Numbered from the stretch's first letter, positions 1-8,743 are shown. The stretch: 64,000 bases of DNA from Carnobacterium jeotgali MS3 (GCF_000745125.1 NZ_JQNF01000005.1:310001-374000), one strand, 5' to 3'. Notes: generated by a model from the letters alone, not told the origin. Made by a program: numbers and translations.

Positions 1-186
1 AATCTACCAAATGAGTTATTTAAGACTAAAAACTCCAGAAAATCAATTCTTTTGATCCAAAAGAAAGGGAACAATGCTAAACAAGCTAAACAAGTTTTGT
101 TAGCACAAATTCCAGACTTTAAAAATCAAAAAGCCATGCTTCAATTTATGCAAGAAGTAGATAGTTGGAAAAAAGAAAATATTTAA
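1..186 (+). CDS. C-terminal fragment of a YtxK-type class I SAM-dependent methyltransferase
   Basis: Frame 1 is open from the window edge to a TAA at 184-186 and gives 61 residues ending in DSWKKEN-I. The gene lies 27 bases upstream of ackA. In Bacillus and Lactobacillales the gene directly before ackA is normally the YtxK-like DNA/RNA methyltransferase, and the short lysine-rich tail with a QIPDFKN stretch fits its C-terminus. The catalytic part lies outside the window, so the family is inferred mainly from position. Co-transcription with ackA is likely because no terminator is seen between them. Confidence 0.6.
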   Translation, partial: NLPNELFKTKNSRKSILLIQKKGNNAKQAKQVLLAQIPDFKNQKAMLQFMQEVDSWKKENI

Positions 187-213
187 AAATTTACATTAGG
201 AGATGGAAAAAAT

Positions 214-1404
214 ATGCCAAAAACAATTGCAATTAATGCAGGTAGTTCAAGTTTGAAATTCACATTATATGAAATGCCAGCTGAAGAAGAAATCGCTTCA
301 GGAATAATCGAAAGAATTGGTTTGAATAATTCAATTTTTACTACGAAATATGCCGGTGAAAAATACAAAGTGGTTGAAGATATTGCAAACCATGAAATTG
401 CTATTCAAATGGTTTTAGATAAATTAATTGAATTAAAAGTGATTGCAAACTACGAAGAAATTACAGGAGTAGGACACCGTGTAGTAGCTGGTGGAGAATT
501 ATTTAAAGATTCTGCATTAATTACTGATGAAGTGTTAGCTCAAATCGAAGGCTTAGCTGAATTTGCTCCGTTACACAACCCAGCAAATGCTACAGGAATC
601 AAAGCATTCAAAAAACTTCTACCAAATATTACTAGTGTAGCTGTATTTGACACATCTTTCCATACAACAATGCCTAAAGAAAATTATTTGTATAGTCTTC
701 CAATGGAATACTATACAGACTTCGCAGCACGTAAATATGGTGCTCACGGTACTTCACATAAATATGTTTCAGAACGTGCAGCTGAAATGTTAGGCAAACC
801 ACTTGAAGACACAAAACTGATTACATGTCACTTAGGAAACGGTGGATCTATAACAGCTGTTAAAGGTGGAAAATCAATTGATACATCAATGGGATTCACT
901 CCTTTAGCTGGAATCACAATGGGTACGCGTACTGGTGATATCGATGCATCATTATTGCCATTCTTAATGGATAAATTAAATATCACTGATATTAATGATA
1001 TGATTTATATCTTAAATAACAAATCAGGTTTACTAGGTCTTTCTCATGTTTCAAGCGATATGCGTGATGTTGAAGATGAAGCTGAAAAAGGAAATGAAGA
1101 TGCTCAAACATCATTAGACATTTTTTATAACCGTGTTCAAAAATACATTGGTCAATATTTTGCAATTTTAAATGGTGCTGACGCAATTGTCTTTACTGCT
1201 GGAATTGGCGAAAATTCTCCAGAAACGCGTCAAATTATTATTGATGGCATGAATTGGTTTGGTGCTGAAATTGATCCTGAAGCAAATAATGTACGTGGAA
1301 AAGAACGTATTATATCTACTCCAGAATCAAAAGTTAAAGTACTATTGATACCAACAGATGAAGAAATTATGATTGCTCGCGATGTTGAAAGATTACGCGC
1401 ATAA
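214..1404 (+). CDS. ackA: Acetate kinase
   Basis: This enzyme converts acetyl phosphate and ADP to acetate and ATP, the final substrate-level phosphorylation step of the phosphotransacetylase or pyruvate oxidase route. The 396-residue length is normal. Visible family signatures are the N-terminal NAGSSSLKF (Asn8), GHRVVAGG with a conserved Arg near residue 89, DTSFHTTMP, the [12 protein letters not shown] block and GAGIGENS-like [13 protein letters not shown] near the C-terminus. A GGAGATGG ribosome site lies before the ATG. A strong hairpin terminator follows. Pyruvate oxidase at 35950 would supply acetyl phosphate to this enzyme. Confidence 0.97.
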   Translation: MPKTIAINAGSSSLKFTLYEMPAEEEIASGIIERIGLNNSIFTTKYAGEKYKVVEDIANHEIAIQMVLDKLIELKVIANYEEITGVGHRVVAGGELFKDSALITDEVLAQIEGLAEFAPLHNPANATGIKAFKKLLPNITSVAVFDTSFHTTMPKENYLYSLPMEYYTDFAARKYGAHGTSHKYVSERAAEMLGKPLEDTKLITCHLGNGGSITAVKGGKSIDTSMGFTPLAGITMGTRTGDIDASLLPFLMDKLNITDINDMIYILNNKSGLLGLSHVSSDMRDVEDEAEKGNEDAQTSLDIFYNRVQKYIGQYFAILNGADAIVFTAGIGENSPETRQIIIDGMNWFGAEIDPEANNVRGKERIISTPESKVKVLLIPTDEEIMIARDVERLRA

Positions 1405-1419
1405 TAAAAACAACAAAAA

Positions 1420-1449
1420 AACAACCAAATAATTTTGGTTGTTTTTTTT
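1420..1449. terminator. Bidirectional terminator between ackA and uspA
   Basis: A ten-base stem (AACAACCAAA with TTTGGTTGTT) is flanked by an A-run on the left and a T-run on the right, so it can stop transcription of the convergent ackA and uspA genes in both directions. Confidence 0.85.
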
Positions 1450-1465
1450 GTTTGTCTAGTAAACA

Positions 1466-1924
1466 TTAGCCTTTTTTATTGTCTAAATCTGTCCGAACGA
1501 TTAATACGTCACAATTAGCATGTCGAATAACATATTCTGAAACAGATCCTATAAAGATCCGTTCTACTGCATTTAAACCAGTTGCTCCCAATAAAATCAA
1601 ATCAATTTTTTGATCTTCCGGAATTTGTTTTGCAATTAACACTTTTGGAGAGCCATATTCAATTGAATAAGTAATATCTTGAACACGATGATTTTTTGCA
1701 TAACGGACATATTCTTCTAAGGTGTTTTTAGCTTGTTCACTTGCTTTATCAGCCATAGCACCATCAAAGGTTGAAATGCTTTGAAACGCCCGAGTATCAA
1801 TAACATGTGCAAGAACTAACGTAGCAGAGTTACGAACTGCAACTTGTACAGCCTTTTTAAAAGCTATTTCAGCCTCAGTCGAACCATCCACAGCAACTAA
1901 AATTCGATTGTATTGTTGTAACAT
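1466..1924 (-). CDS. Universal stress protein, UspA family
   Basis: A single-domain cytoplasmic Usp of about 152 residues. It starts YNRILVAVDGS, the typical first strand with the nucleotide-binding Asp, and ends with the ATP-loop pattern LGATGLNAVERIFIGSVSEYVIRHANCDVLIVR, matching G-2x-G-9x-G(S/T). ATP-binding Usp proteins aid survival under stress or growth arrest, but the client process is not known here. The ATG at 1924 is preferred over an in-frame ATG at 1939 because a GGAG lies about 9 bases before it. The gene is convergent with ackA and monocistronic. Confidence 0.9.
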   Translation of the reverse strand: MLQQYNRILVAVDGSTEAEIAFKKAVQVAVRNSATLVLAHVIDTRAFQSISTFDGAMADKASEQAKNTLEEYVRYAKNHRVQDITYSIEYGSPKVLIAKQIPEDQKIDLILLGATGLNAVERIFIGSVSEYVIRHANCDVLIVRTDLDNKKG

Positions 1925-2060
1925 ATACATCCACTCCATTTCTCATGATAAAATAAATGAATTATTTCTTCCTAATCTCATTGTACTCTAAATGTATCCA
2001 TTTTCATAGAAATACGAAAAGAGGTGGATATGATTTAAGTGAAGGGAAATACTGCTCGTT

Positions 2061-2342
2061 TTACATGCGCTTATTTAAACCGAAGATAAAGAAAAGCATC
2101 GTCAGCATAACAAAAAGTAAAACCGCAAAAGCTAACAAAGTCAGCTGGTAAAAAACGAGTACAAGAGAGCCAAGTCCGCCAATAAAAAAGAGTCTGCCGT
2201 AGAACTTAAAAAATGCTGCTGTTTTTGGTGTGGTTTCTTTTCCAGTACTCGTCAGAAGGACCATAGCTTTTCCAGTATAAAAAAAGTATGCTGCATAAAT
2301 CAGTAACAAAGAAAAAATTAAAAATAAGATAGATAATAACAT
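2061..2342 (-). CDS. Small integral membrane protein of unknown function
   Basis: A 93-residue hydrophobic protein with about three membrane helices (roughly residues 2-20, 47-65 and 68-88), separated by a short polar loop containing TSTGKETTPKT, and ending in a basic tail GLNKRM. A GTAGG Shine-Dalgarno lies before the ATG. I do not recognise the family. It stands alone between uspA and a mobile repeat. Coding is supported by hydrophobicity, a plausible ribosome site and the absence of a competing feature. Confidence 0.6.
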   Translation of the reverse strand: MLLSILFLIFSLLLIYAAYFFYTGKAMVLLTSTGKETTPKTAAFFKFYGRLFFIGGLGSLVLVFYQLTLLAFAVLLFVMLTMLFFIFGLNKRM

Positions 2343-2406
2343 ATTGAAACCTACTTTCTTTAAATTAATAGTAAAGTAAGCATACCATATTTCTTATGAG
2401 GATAAG

Positions 2407-2478
2407 ATGAAATTTGAAGATGATGAAAATAATTTATATGAAATTGCTTTTAGAATGGGTAACTTTAAAGCCATCTAA
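2407..2478 (+). CDS. Possible 23-residue peptide or gene remnant
   Basis: ATG at 2407 is preceded by GAGGAT at a short distance and opens 23 codons (MKFEDDENNLYEIAFRMGNF followed by KAI). It ends just eight bases before the left target duplication of the repeat at 2494. No family is recognised. It could be a real small peptide, the start of a gene lost to rearrangement, or chance. Confidence 0.25.
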   Translation: MKFEDDENNLYEIAFRMGNFKAI

Positions 2479-2493
2479 TGAACTAATTTATTC

Positions 2494-2744
2494 GGCTCTT
2501 AGTCAAATAGTGTGAATGCTTCTAAAAGTTCTTTCGGAATAGCCGGATTTGCTTGTAAGAGCCCTGGTACCGTCTTAAGCCTAAAGTCTTAAGAACTTTC
2601 AAGCCTCAAACACCGCTTAAACGCTAAAGCGTTAAAGCGATGTAATTCGCATTGAATACTTTACAGGGCTACAAGCAATCCTATTCCTCCAGAAGTGTTA
2701 AGCATGAACTAAATTCATCTATCCACACTAAAAAGTATAAAGCC
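2494..2744 (+). mobile_element. Fold-back mobile repeat, copy 1 (251 bp, MITE-like)
   Basis: The repeat begins GGCTCTTAGTCAAATAGTGTG and ends CCACACTAAAAAGTATAAAGCC, so the ends are imperfect inverted repeats. Both sides carry the same 8-bp direct repeat ATTTATTC (2486-2493 and 2745-2752). Internally GGATTTGCTTGTAAGAGCCC pairs with GGGCTACAAGCAATCC, so the unit folds back on itself. No transposase or useful reading frame is present. The 8-bp duplication and GGCTCTT ends resemble ISL3-family elements, which suggests a non-autonomous derivative; the family is inferred. Further copies lie at 34097 and 56963, with a remnant at 15151. Confidence 0.88.
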
Positions 2745-2774
2745 ATTTATTCATACTTAAAAATCTTAAAACCA

Positions 2775-2806
2775 AAGAAAAAAGCCATTCAATTAAGAAT
2801 GGCTTT
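2775..2806 (-). terminator. Terminator of 6S RNA
   Basis: On the minus strand AAAGCCATTC, loop TTAATT and GAATGGCTTT form a ten-pair stem followed by T-rich sequence. It lies about 20 bases beyond the closing stem of the 6S RNA and 23 bases from the mobile repeat's right duplication. Confidence 0.8.
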
Positions 2807-2825
2807 AAAAGTTTTAAACTTTTTA

Positions 2826-3016
2826 AAGAGAAATCCGATAATGCCGTTGTTATGCTCAGTTAGTATTGAACCCGCAAGTAGCAGGTGGGCTCCGCTGTCA
2901 AACTTCTAACTACCAAGTGAAAAGGCTTGTTATCCGATTGAATCAGTTTGGATCCCAAGGTAATATTAATTGTTCGGTCAACACATGTTGAGCAAGACGA
3001 ACATCTCAGAAATCTT
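2826..3016 (-). ncRNA. ssrS: 6S RNA
   Basis: A non-coding stretch of about 190 bases directly downstream of rarA on the same strand, the usual place for 6S RNA in Firmicutes. It has its own consensus promoter (3023-3051) and an intrinsic terminator. The transcript reads GATTTCTGAGATGTTCGTC near the 5' end and CGGATTTCTC near the 3' end, with a long central region able to form the open bubble that mimics promoter DNA and binds vegetative RNA polymerase in stationary phase. Ends are estimated from the promoter and terminator. Identity rests on position, size and general layout; a covariance search would settle it. Confidence 0.78.
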
Positions 3017-3022
3017 ATCTTT

Positions 3023-3051
3023 ATATTAGCATAGGCAAGTATTGTTGTCAA
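3023..3051 (-). promoter_or_regulatory. Sigma-A promoter of 6S RNA
   Basis: On the minus strand a perfect TTGACA is followed by a 17-base spacer and TAATAT. Predicted transcription start is near 3016. Confidence 0.85.
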
Positions 3052-3105
3052 TTAATTGACTATTAGACGCTTAAATAAAGTTGATTAGAACAACAAAGAA
3101 AACGG

Positions 3106-4392
3106 TTAATCTGTTTTCTTTTTTCCTTTTTTGAAATTGATAGACTCGTATTGTTTTGCTAAAGTATCTTCGTATTTCCCAGTGTGATTTGGAGAATAGT
3201 AAGAAGCTTTTTTTAGCTTATCTGGCAAATACTGTTGATTTACCCAAGCGCCAGGATAGCTATGAGGATAAAGATAATCTACGCCGCGTCCTAATTTTTT
3301 TGCGCCGCTATAATGTGAGTCCCTTAAATGATCAGGTACATCTCCACTTTTTCCAGCCCGTACATCTTGCAAAGCTGCATCAATCGCTACGTAAGACGAA
3401 TTTGATTTTGGAGACAAGCATAAATCAACAACTACATTGGCTAAAGGGATTCTGGCTTCCGGAAAGCCTAATTTTTCAGCTGCTTGAACGGCGGTGACTG
3501 TTCTAGAAGCTGCAGAAGGATTAGCTAGTCCGATATCTTCGTAAGCAATAACCATTAAGCGTCTAGAAATAATCGGTAAATCGCCAGCTTCAATCAGTCT
3601 TGCTAGATAGTGCATAGCTGCATCAACATCACTACCGCGAATTGATTTTTGCAGAGCAGAGATGACATCGTAGTGAGCATCACCATCTTTATCATGTGTT
3701 AAAGCTTTTCTTTGGATACATTCTTCTGCAATGTCTAAAGTGATTGTTATAATACCTTTTTCGTCTGGAGCTGTTGATTTGATAGCTAGTTCTAAGCCAT
3801 TCAAAGAACTTCTTAAATCCCCATTTGTAGCTCTAGAAAAGTGTAACAAAGCTTCATCTGTAATGGTTACTTGTTCGTTTCCAAAACCTTTTTCTGAGTC
3901 GTTCACAGCATTCCATAAAGCGTGTTGGATGTCTTCATTAGAAAGAGGTTTAAGCTCAAAAATTTGGGTACGACTACGAATGGCGGGGTTAATCGTAATA
4001 TATGGATTTTCTGTAGTAGCTCCGATTAAGATGATCCGTCCGTTTTCCAAGTGTGGCAATAAAAAATCTTGCTTAGGTTTATCTAGACGATGTACTTCAT
4101 CTAAAAGTAAAATAACCGTACCGCTCATTTTAGCTTCTTCCACAACAATTTGTAAATCTTTTTTTGTATCACTAGCAGCGTTTAAGACTCTAAAAGCAAA
4201 TTTCGTTGTGCCAGCAATTGCACTAGCAATACTTGTTTTACCAATTCCTGGGGGACCGTATAAAATCATTGAGGAGAGCATTTTTGCTTCTACCATACGT
4301 CGAATGATCTTTCCTTTTCCAACTAAATGTTGCTGTCCGACAATATTATCGATATGAGTAGGTCTCATTCGATAAGCTAACGGTTGATTCAT
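3106..4392 (-). CDS. rarA: Replication-associated recombination protein A (MgsA/RarA AAA+ ATPase)
   Basis: A clamp-loader-like AAA+ ATPase acting at stalled replication forks, 428 residues from the chosen start. It opens NQPLAYRMRPTHIDNIVGQ, has a Walker A GPPGIGKTS near residues 46-54, Walker B ILLLDEVHRLDK, sensor GATTENPY and the C-terminal DIGLANPSA and SHYSGAKKLGRG blocks of the RarA tetramerisation region. A longer frame reaches 4503, but the ATG at 4392 has AGGAGG nine bases upstream and the extra N-terminus does not look like the family, so 4392 is used. 6S RNA follows on the same strand. Confidence 0.95.
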   Translation of the reverse strand: MNQPLAYRMRPTHIDNIVGQQHLVGKGKIIRRMVEAKMLSSMILYGPPGIGKTSIASAIAGTTKFAFRVLNAASDTKKDLQIVVEEAKMSGTVILLLDEVHRLDKPKQDFLLPHLENGRIILIGATTENPYITINPAIRSRTQIFELKPLSNEDIQHALWNAVNDSEKGFGNEQVTITDEALLHFSRATNGDLRSSLNGLELAIKSTAPDEKGIITITLDIAEECIQRKALTHDKDGDAHYDVISALQKSIRGSDVDAAMHYLARLIEAGDLPIISRRLMVIAYEDIGLANPSAASRTVTAVQAAEKLGFPEARIPLANVVVDLCLSPKSNSSYVAIDAALQDVRAGKSGDVPDHLRDSHYSGAKKLGRGVDYLYPHSYPGAWVNQQYLPDKLKKASYYSPNHTGKYEDTLAKQYESINFKKGKKKTD

Positions 4393-4529
4393 AAAGAGTA
4401 GCCTCCTACTAACATTCTTATTACTAGTATACCACTGTAACCATTGGGTTTCTACAAAGAGGAACGTTTGTTTGATTTGAGGGATTCGTTCATAATTGTT
4501 CATATTTGCAAATCACTCAAATTTTTGGT

Positions 4530-4558
4530 TTGGCTTTTCTACGATTATTTGCGATAAT
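4530..4558 (+). promoter_or_regulatory. Candidate promoter of the coiled-coil/gshF operon
   Basis: TTGGCT and GATAAT are separated by 17 bases, about 75 bases upstream of the first gene of the operon. Confidence 0.5.
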
Positions 4559-4633
4559 GTGTAAGAAGTCATTTATTTGATTAGACCTGATTAATCAAAT
4601 TGATAGGAAAGTTTGAAGGAAAGGAACTTTTTA

Positions 4634-5773
4634 ATGTCCGAAAAAAAAGAATTTAATCAAGTTGCTAGTCCATCAAAAGCTAAGAATAGAAGTCGGCCTA
4701 ATTTTTTCTCGACAACTGCTAAAATTATTGTAAAAAAAATAGCGGAAAATCAAAGAAAAGAAAAAGAATTAGTGACTATACAGCAACAAGAAACAGTTGA
4801 TAAACTTGTAATCGATGCTTCATATAAAGAAAAAGCGATTCTACAACAAGCTAAACAAGAAGCAGAAGATATTTTAACAGTTACATTTCAGCAGTCAGAA
4901 AAAATGTATCAAGCAGTTAAACACGATATAGAAATGGTTAAAGAAGAAGTGGAACTAAAGAAAAGACTATCCTTTGAGCACTTTGATAATGAAAGAACAG
5001 AAGCTCAAAAGCTAACTAAAAAAGCTGAAGAAGATGTTAGTGAAATGGTTGCTCTAGCTAACAAGAAAACTGAGCAAGTAGAAGAAGAACTCTCGTTAAA
5101 AAAAGCTGTTTATCAACAAGAAATAGATAGAGAGTTAGGGAAATTAATGAAAGAAAAAGAATGGTTTGAACAGTATCAACAACAAGTCCAAGAATCTATT
5201 GAAAGAAAAGAAAAGGAACTTTTTTTTGAAAGTCGAAAAAAAATAGAACAAGAACAAATAGAAAAAGCGACCTTACAAAATAAAGTAGATTACTTAAAGG
5301 CACTGAATAATAAACGAAAAATGAATTCTTATCGAATTGGCTTGGTTATTTTTGGCTGCACTGTTGTATTGAGTCTATTGTTAACTTTATTTAGGTATTC
5401 AACGCCAATAGTTCATGTTATTGGTATTTGTTTAGCTTTTATTATTGCTTGTTTAGCTTTTGTGTTAGTTTATATCAACTTAGTAGATGGAAAAACAGAG
5501 CAAAAGATTAAAGGGATTGGTTTTCAAAATGCTTCATTAATTGAAAAAAATCAAATGTTAGTTGAAACAATAGTGAATCTTGAAAAAGACATAAAAAAAC
5601 TAATTGAAGAAAAAATTCAACTTGAAAGAACAAAACGTCATTCACAAGATAATAGTGAGTTTTTAAAAATTATGCAAGCAGATTTGAAACATTCTGAGAT
5701 GCATCGTAGAGTATTAGAATCGGAAAATGCAGCATTGAGAAAGCATTTAGTCAGTGAAGAAATAAAGAACTAA
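4634..5773 (+). CDS. Coiled-coil membrane protein of unknown function
   Basis: A 379-residue protein with three parts: a basic N-terminus and a long charged coiled coil rich in Glu, Lys and Gln (about residues 35-230), two close membrane helices (about 235-253 and 258-283), and a second shorter coiled coil to the end. No catalytic motif is seen and I do not recognise a family. It could be a scaffold or envelope-associated factor; function is unknown. The ATG at 4634 has AAGGAAAGGA eight bases before it and is preferred to an upstream TTG at 4613. The gene is followed by the MazG/PRA-PH-like gene and gshF with no obvious terminator, suggesting one transcript. Confidence 0.8.
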   Translation: MSEKKEFNQVASPSKAKNRSRPNFFSTTAKIIVKKIAENQRKEKELVTIQQQETVDKLVIDASYKEKAILQQAKQEAEDILTVTFQQSEKMYQAVKHDIEMVKEEVELKKRLSFEHFDNERTEAQKLTKKAEEDVSEMVALANKKTEQVEEELSLKKAVYQQEIDRELGKLMKEKEWFEQYQQQVQESIERKEKELFFESRKKIEQEQIEKATLQNKVDYLKALNNKRKMNSYRIGLVIFGCTVVLSLLLTLFRYSTPIVHVIGICLAFIIACLAFVLVYINLVDGKTEQKIKGIGFQNASLIEKNQMLVETIVNLEKDIKKLIEEKIQLERTKRHSQDNSEFLKIMQADLKHSEMHRRVLESENAALRKHLVSEEIKN

Positions 5774-5827
5774 AGAAGTTGGAACAGTGTATAAATGAAG
5801 AATTTTCACCAGAAAGAAGGCTAAAAT

Positions 5828-6358
5828 ATGACTAAATTATCTCCATTTGAACAAGTTCAAGAGTTTCATGAAGTGTTTGGTAAACGGCAAAAAAAAGAAC
5901 CACAAGCGTTAACGCCAGAAGAAGCCGTTAAGCGAGCAAATTTTACAACAGAAGAACTGTTAGAATTTTTGTATGCTAGCGTAAAAGGAGATATAATACA
6001 ATTCGAAGCATTGGTTTCAGAATGGAAGAATGCAACTGAAGAGTCTTTAGCTAAAATAAAAGAGCATCCTAAAAAGGTTTCAAGCCGTTTAATCGGTCAA
6101 GTAGATGCGTTAACCGATGCAAACTACTTCAATTATGGTTCATTTGTTCTTATGGGTATTGATCCTGATCCTATTTTCTCTATTGTGCATCAAGCAAATA
6201 TGGGAAAAATTTTTCCAGACGGTAAACCGCGATATAGAAAACCAGATGGAAAAGTAATGAAACCAGCTAGTTGGGAAAAGGGATTTGCTCCTGAGCCGAA
6301 AATTCGAGCAGAAATTGAGCGACAAATAAATAAGTTAGATGAGGGAATAGTAAAATGA
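5828..6358 (+). CDS. MazG/PRA-PH-like all-alpha NTP pyrophosphohydrolase
   Basis: A 176-residue protein that looks like the phosphoribosyl-ATP pyrophosphohydrolase/MazG fold. An N-terminal helical part is followed by EELLEFLYA, a second acidic helix (FEALVSEWKNATEE) and VDALTDANYFNYGSFVLMGIDPDP, with the D-x3-D pair typical of the metal site. The tail carries FPDGKPRYRKPDGKVMKPASW, as in related Lactobacillales proteins. The substrate cannot be told; house-cleaning of non-canonical nucleotides is the family role. Its stop overlaps the gshF start (ATGA), so the two are translationally coupled. Confidence 0.7.
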   Translation: MTKLSPFEQVQEFHEVFGKRQKKEPQALTPEEAVKRANFTTEELLEFLYASVKGDIIQFEALVSEWKNATEESLAKIKEHPKKVSSRLIGQVDALTDANYFNYGSFVLMGIDPDPIFSIVHQANMGKIFPDGKPRYRKPDGKVMKPASWEKGFAPEPKIRAEIERQINKLDEGIVK

Positions 6359-8646
6359 AGACTGTTAAACAACTAATACAAGAAATAGATATAAATGAAG
6401 CTTTTTATCAAGCGTTTTTTGGAATTGAAAAAGAGGGGCTAAGAGTAACCTCAAATGGACAACTTGCTTTAACAAAGCACCCGCAAGAATTTGGAAATAG
6501 AAATTTCCATCCGTATATTCAAACAGACTTTAGTGAATCTCAATTAGAATTGATTACTCCTCCATTGCCGTCCATTCAAGAGAGTTACAACTGGATGGCA
6601 GCAGTGCATGACGTTGCGCTTCAAACAATCCCTCTTGATGAATCAATTTGGCCAATCAGTATGCCAATGGTTCTACCGGATGAAGCTATTATTCCTATTG
6701 CTAAGTTGGATAAAAAAGAAGATGTTAAATATAGAGAAGTCTTGACGCACAAATACGGTAAGAAAAAACAAATGATTAGTGGAGTGCATTACAATTTTGA
6801 ATTAGATGATCAGCTGATTTTGCGCTTATATGAAAATCAAACTGATTTTTCAGATAAAAATTCATTTAAATCAATGCTTTATTTGAAACTAACAAAAAAT
6901 TTCTTGCGTTATCGCTGGCTTTTAACCTATTTATTGGGCGCTTCTCCTACCGTGGATGATTCTTTTTTCACAGATCAAGAAATTCCGCAAAAGTATGTTC
7001 GAAGTATCCGCAGCAGTCATTATGGGTACGTTAATCAATCTGAAGTGTCAGTTTCATTTAATTCACTTGAAGACTACGTGCACAGCTTGCAAGATATGGT
7101 TAAAAAAGGATATTTATCCGAAGAAAAAGAATTTTACTCAGCTGTTCGTTTTCGTGGAGTACATCAAGCGGAAGAATTATTGACGAAAGGTATTTCTTAT
7201 CTTGAACTGCGTAGTTTTGATTTAAACCCTTTTGATCCATTTGGTATGTCAAAACAAACGATGGAATTTATTCATCTTTTTTGTTTGTACATGATTTGGA
7301 TCGATGAAACTGCCACTGAAGATGAAATTAAAACTGGGGAAGAAATGAATGGTCTAACGGCAATGGAACATCCAGAAGAAACTTCTAAGTTTCAAGAAGA
7401 AGGATTACAATTGTTAGAACAAATGGAACAAATGCTTCAATCAACAAATGGTTCAAAATCAGCATATAGCTGTATTCAAGAAGCTAGAAAGCAAATGGTT
7501 GATCCTAAACGAACGATTGCTGCTCGTATGATAAGCGGTATAGAAGAAGAGGGTTCATATATCGCATTTAGTCTAGCATTAGCAAAACAGTATAAAAAAG
7601 AAGCAGTTAAGAGACCTTATAATTTAACAGGTTTTGAACAATTAGAGATGTCTACTCAACTCTTGCTATTTGATGCGTTGCAAAAAGGGATAAAAGTTGA
7701 ACTATTAGATGCTCAAGATCAATTCTTGAAGTTAACCTTTAATCAACATATTGAATATGTTAAAAATGGAAATATGACATCTAAAGATTCCTATATTGCT
7801 CCACTAATTATGGAAAATAAAACTGTAACCAAAAAAATTCTTAATGCAGCAGGATTCCGTGTTCCTGCAGGCGAAGAGTACACAACTCTTGTAGATGGGA
7901 TAGCAGCATTTTGGCGGTATGAACAAAAACAAATTGTTGTAAAACCTAAATCGACTAATTATGGATTAGGAATTTCTGTATTTAAACAAACACCTTCTAA
8001 AAAGGATTATGAAAGAGCGCTTGAAATAGCCTTCAAAGAAGACAGTGCTGTATTAGTTGAAGAGTATATACCTGGAACAGAATACCGTTTCTTTGTTTTA
8101 GATGGAGAAGTTCCAGCGATTTTGCTGCGGACACCAGCAAATGTTGTAGGAGATGGACAAAAGACAATTAAAGAATTAGTTGCTATCAAAAATGAAGATC
8201 CATTGCGTGGAGAAGCGAAACACCGTTCTCCGCTCGAAAGAATAGAGTTAGGCGAAATCGAACAGTTAATGTTAAAAGGACAAGGGTATACAGTAGAAAG
8301 CATTCCTGAAGCAGACAGCATTGTTTATTTGAGAGAAAATTCAAATATTAGCACAGGAGGCGACTCAATTGATGTTACAGATGAGATTGGGGAAAGCTAT
8401 AAGCAAGCAGCTATCGAGATGTCTCGAATAATTGGTGCTAAAGTAAGTGGAATTGATTTGATTATTCCAGATCCAACGATTCCAAGTACCCAAGAACATT
8501 TAGGGTATACAGTGTTAGAAGCGAATTTTAACCCTGCTATGCATATGCATGCTTATGTTTACAAAGGTAAAGGTCGTCGATTAACCATGGGTATTCTAAA
8601 AATGTTATTTCCAGAACTATGGGAAATGGAAACGACTAATCAATAA
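6355..8646 (+). CDS. gshF: Bifunctional glutamate-cysteine ligase/glutathione synthetase GshF
   Basis: A fusion enzyme making glutathione from Glu, Cys and Gly with two ATP. The N-terminal part (about residues 1-460) is a glutamate-cysteine ligase: GIEKEGLRV, TDFSESQLELITPP and YLELRSFDLNPFDPFG are visible. The C-terminal part (about 490-750) is an ATP-grasp domain with VVKPKSTNYGLGISVF, VEEYIPGTEYRFFVLDG and VLEANFNPAMHMHAY. The 763-residue length fits GshF of streptococci, enterococci and Listeria. The ATG overlaps the preceding stop by four bases. Confidence 0.96.
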   Translation: MKTVKQLIQEIDINEAFYQAFFGIEKEGLRVTSNGQLALTKHPQEFGNRNFHPYIQTDFSESQLELITPPLPSIQESYNWMAAVHDVALQTIPLDESIWPISMPMVLPDEAIIPIAKLDKKEDVKYREVLTHKYGKKKQMISGVHYNFELDDQLILRLYENQTDFSDKNSFKSMLYLKLTKNFLRYRWLLTYLLGASPTVDDSFFTDQEIPQKYVRSIRSSHYGYVNQSEVSVSFNSLEDYVHSLQDMVKKGYLSEEKEFYSAVRFRGVHQAEELLTKGISYLELRSFDLNPFDPFGMSKQTMEFIHLFCLYMIWIDETATEDEIKTGEEMNGLTAMEHPEETSKFQEEGLQLLEQMEQMLQSTNGSKSAYSCIQEARKQMVDPKRTIAARMISGIEEEGSYIAFSLALAKQYKKEAVKRPYNLTGFEQLEMSTQLLLFDALQKGIKVELLDAQDQFLKLTFNQHIEYVKNGNMTSKDSYIAPLIMENKTVTKKILNAAGFRVPAGEEYTTLVDGIAAFWRYEQKQIVVKPKSTNYGLGISVFKQTPSKKDYERALEIAFKEDSAVLVEEYIPGTEYRFFVLDGEVPAILLRTPANVVGDGQKTIKELVAIKNEDPLRGEAKHRSPLERIELGEIEQLMLKGQGYTVESIPEADSIVYLRENSNISTGGDSIDVTDEIGESYKQAAIEMSRIIGAKVSGIDLIIPDPTIPSTQEHLGYTVLEANFNPAMHMHAYVYKGKGRRLTMGILKMLFPELWEMETTNQ

Positions 8647-8670
8647 ATTAACTTACTCAAAATAAGTGGG

Positions 8671-8699
8671 TTGTTGATTAGAGCAAAAAGTGATAAAAT
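8671..8699 (+). promoter_or_regulatory. Candidate promoter of iscS
   Basis: TTGTTG and TAAAAT are spaced by 17 bases, about 45 bases before the chosen iscS start. Confidence 0.5.
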
Positions 8700-8743
8700 T
8701 TAAGGATTATAAGTTTAGATCAATAAGGGAGGACTATCTTAAA

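Noticed and set aside
2494-2744. The repeat family as a CRISPR array, riboswitch or ordinary terminator
   Set aside because: Single dispersed units with target duplications and inverted ends are insertions, not arrays or conserved leaders.
2652-2909. An 85-codon frame on the plus strand
   Set aside because: It runs through the mobile repeat and the 6S RNA antisense strand, has no family resemblance and no ribosome site.
3731-4357. A 208-codon plus-strand frame
   Set aside because: Antisense shadow of rarA with no supporting motif.
4393-4503. Longer RarA start
   Set aside because: The upstream residues do not fit the family and AGGAGG precedes the ATG at 4392.
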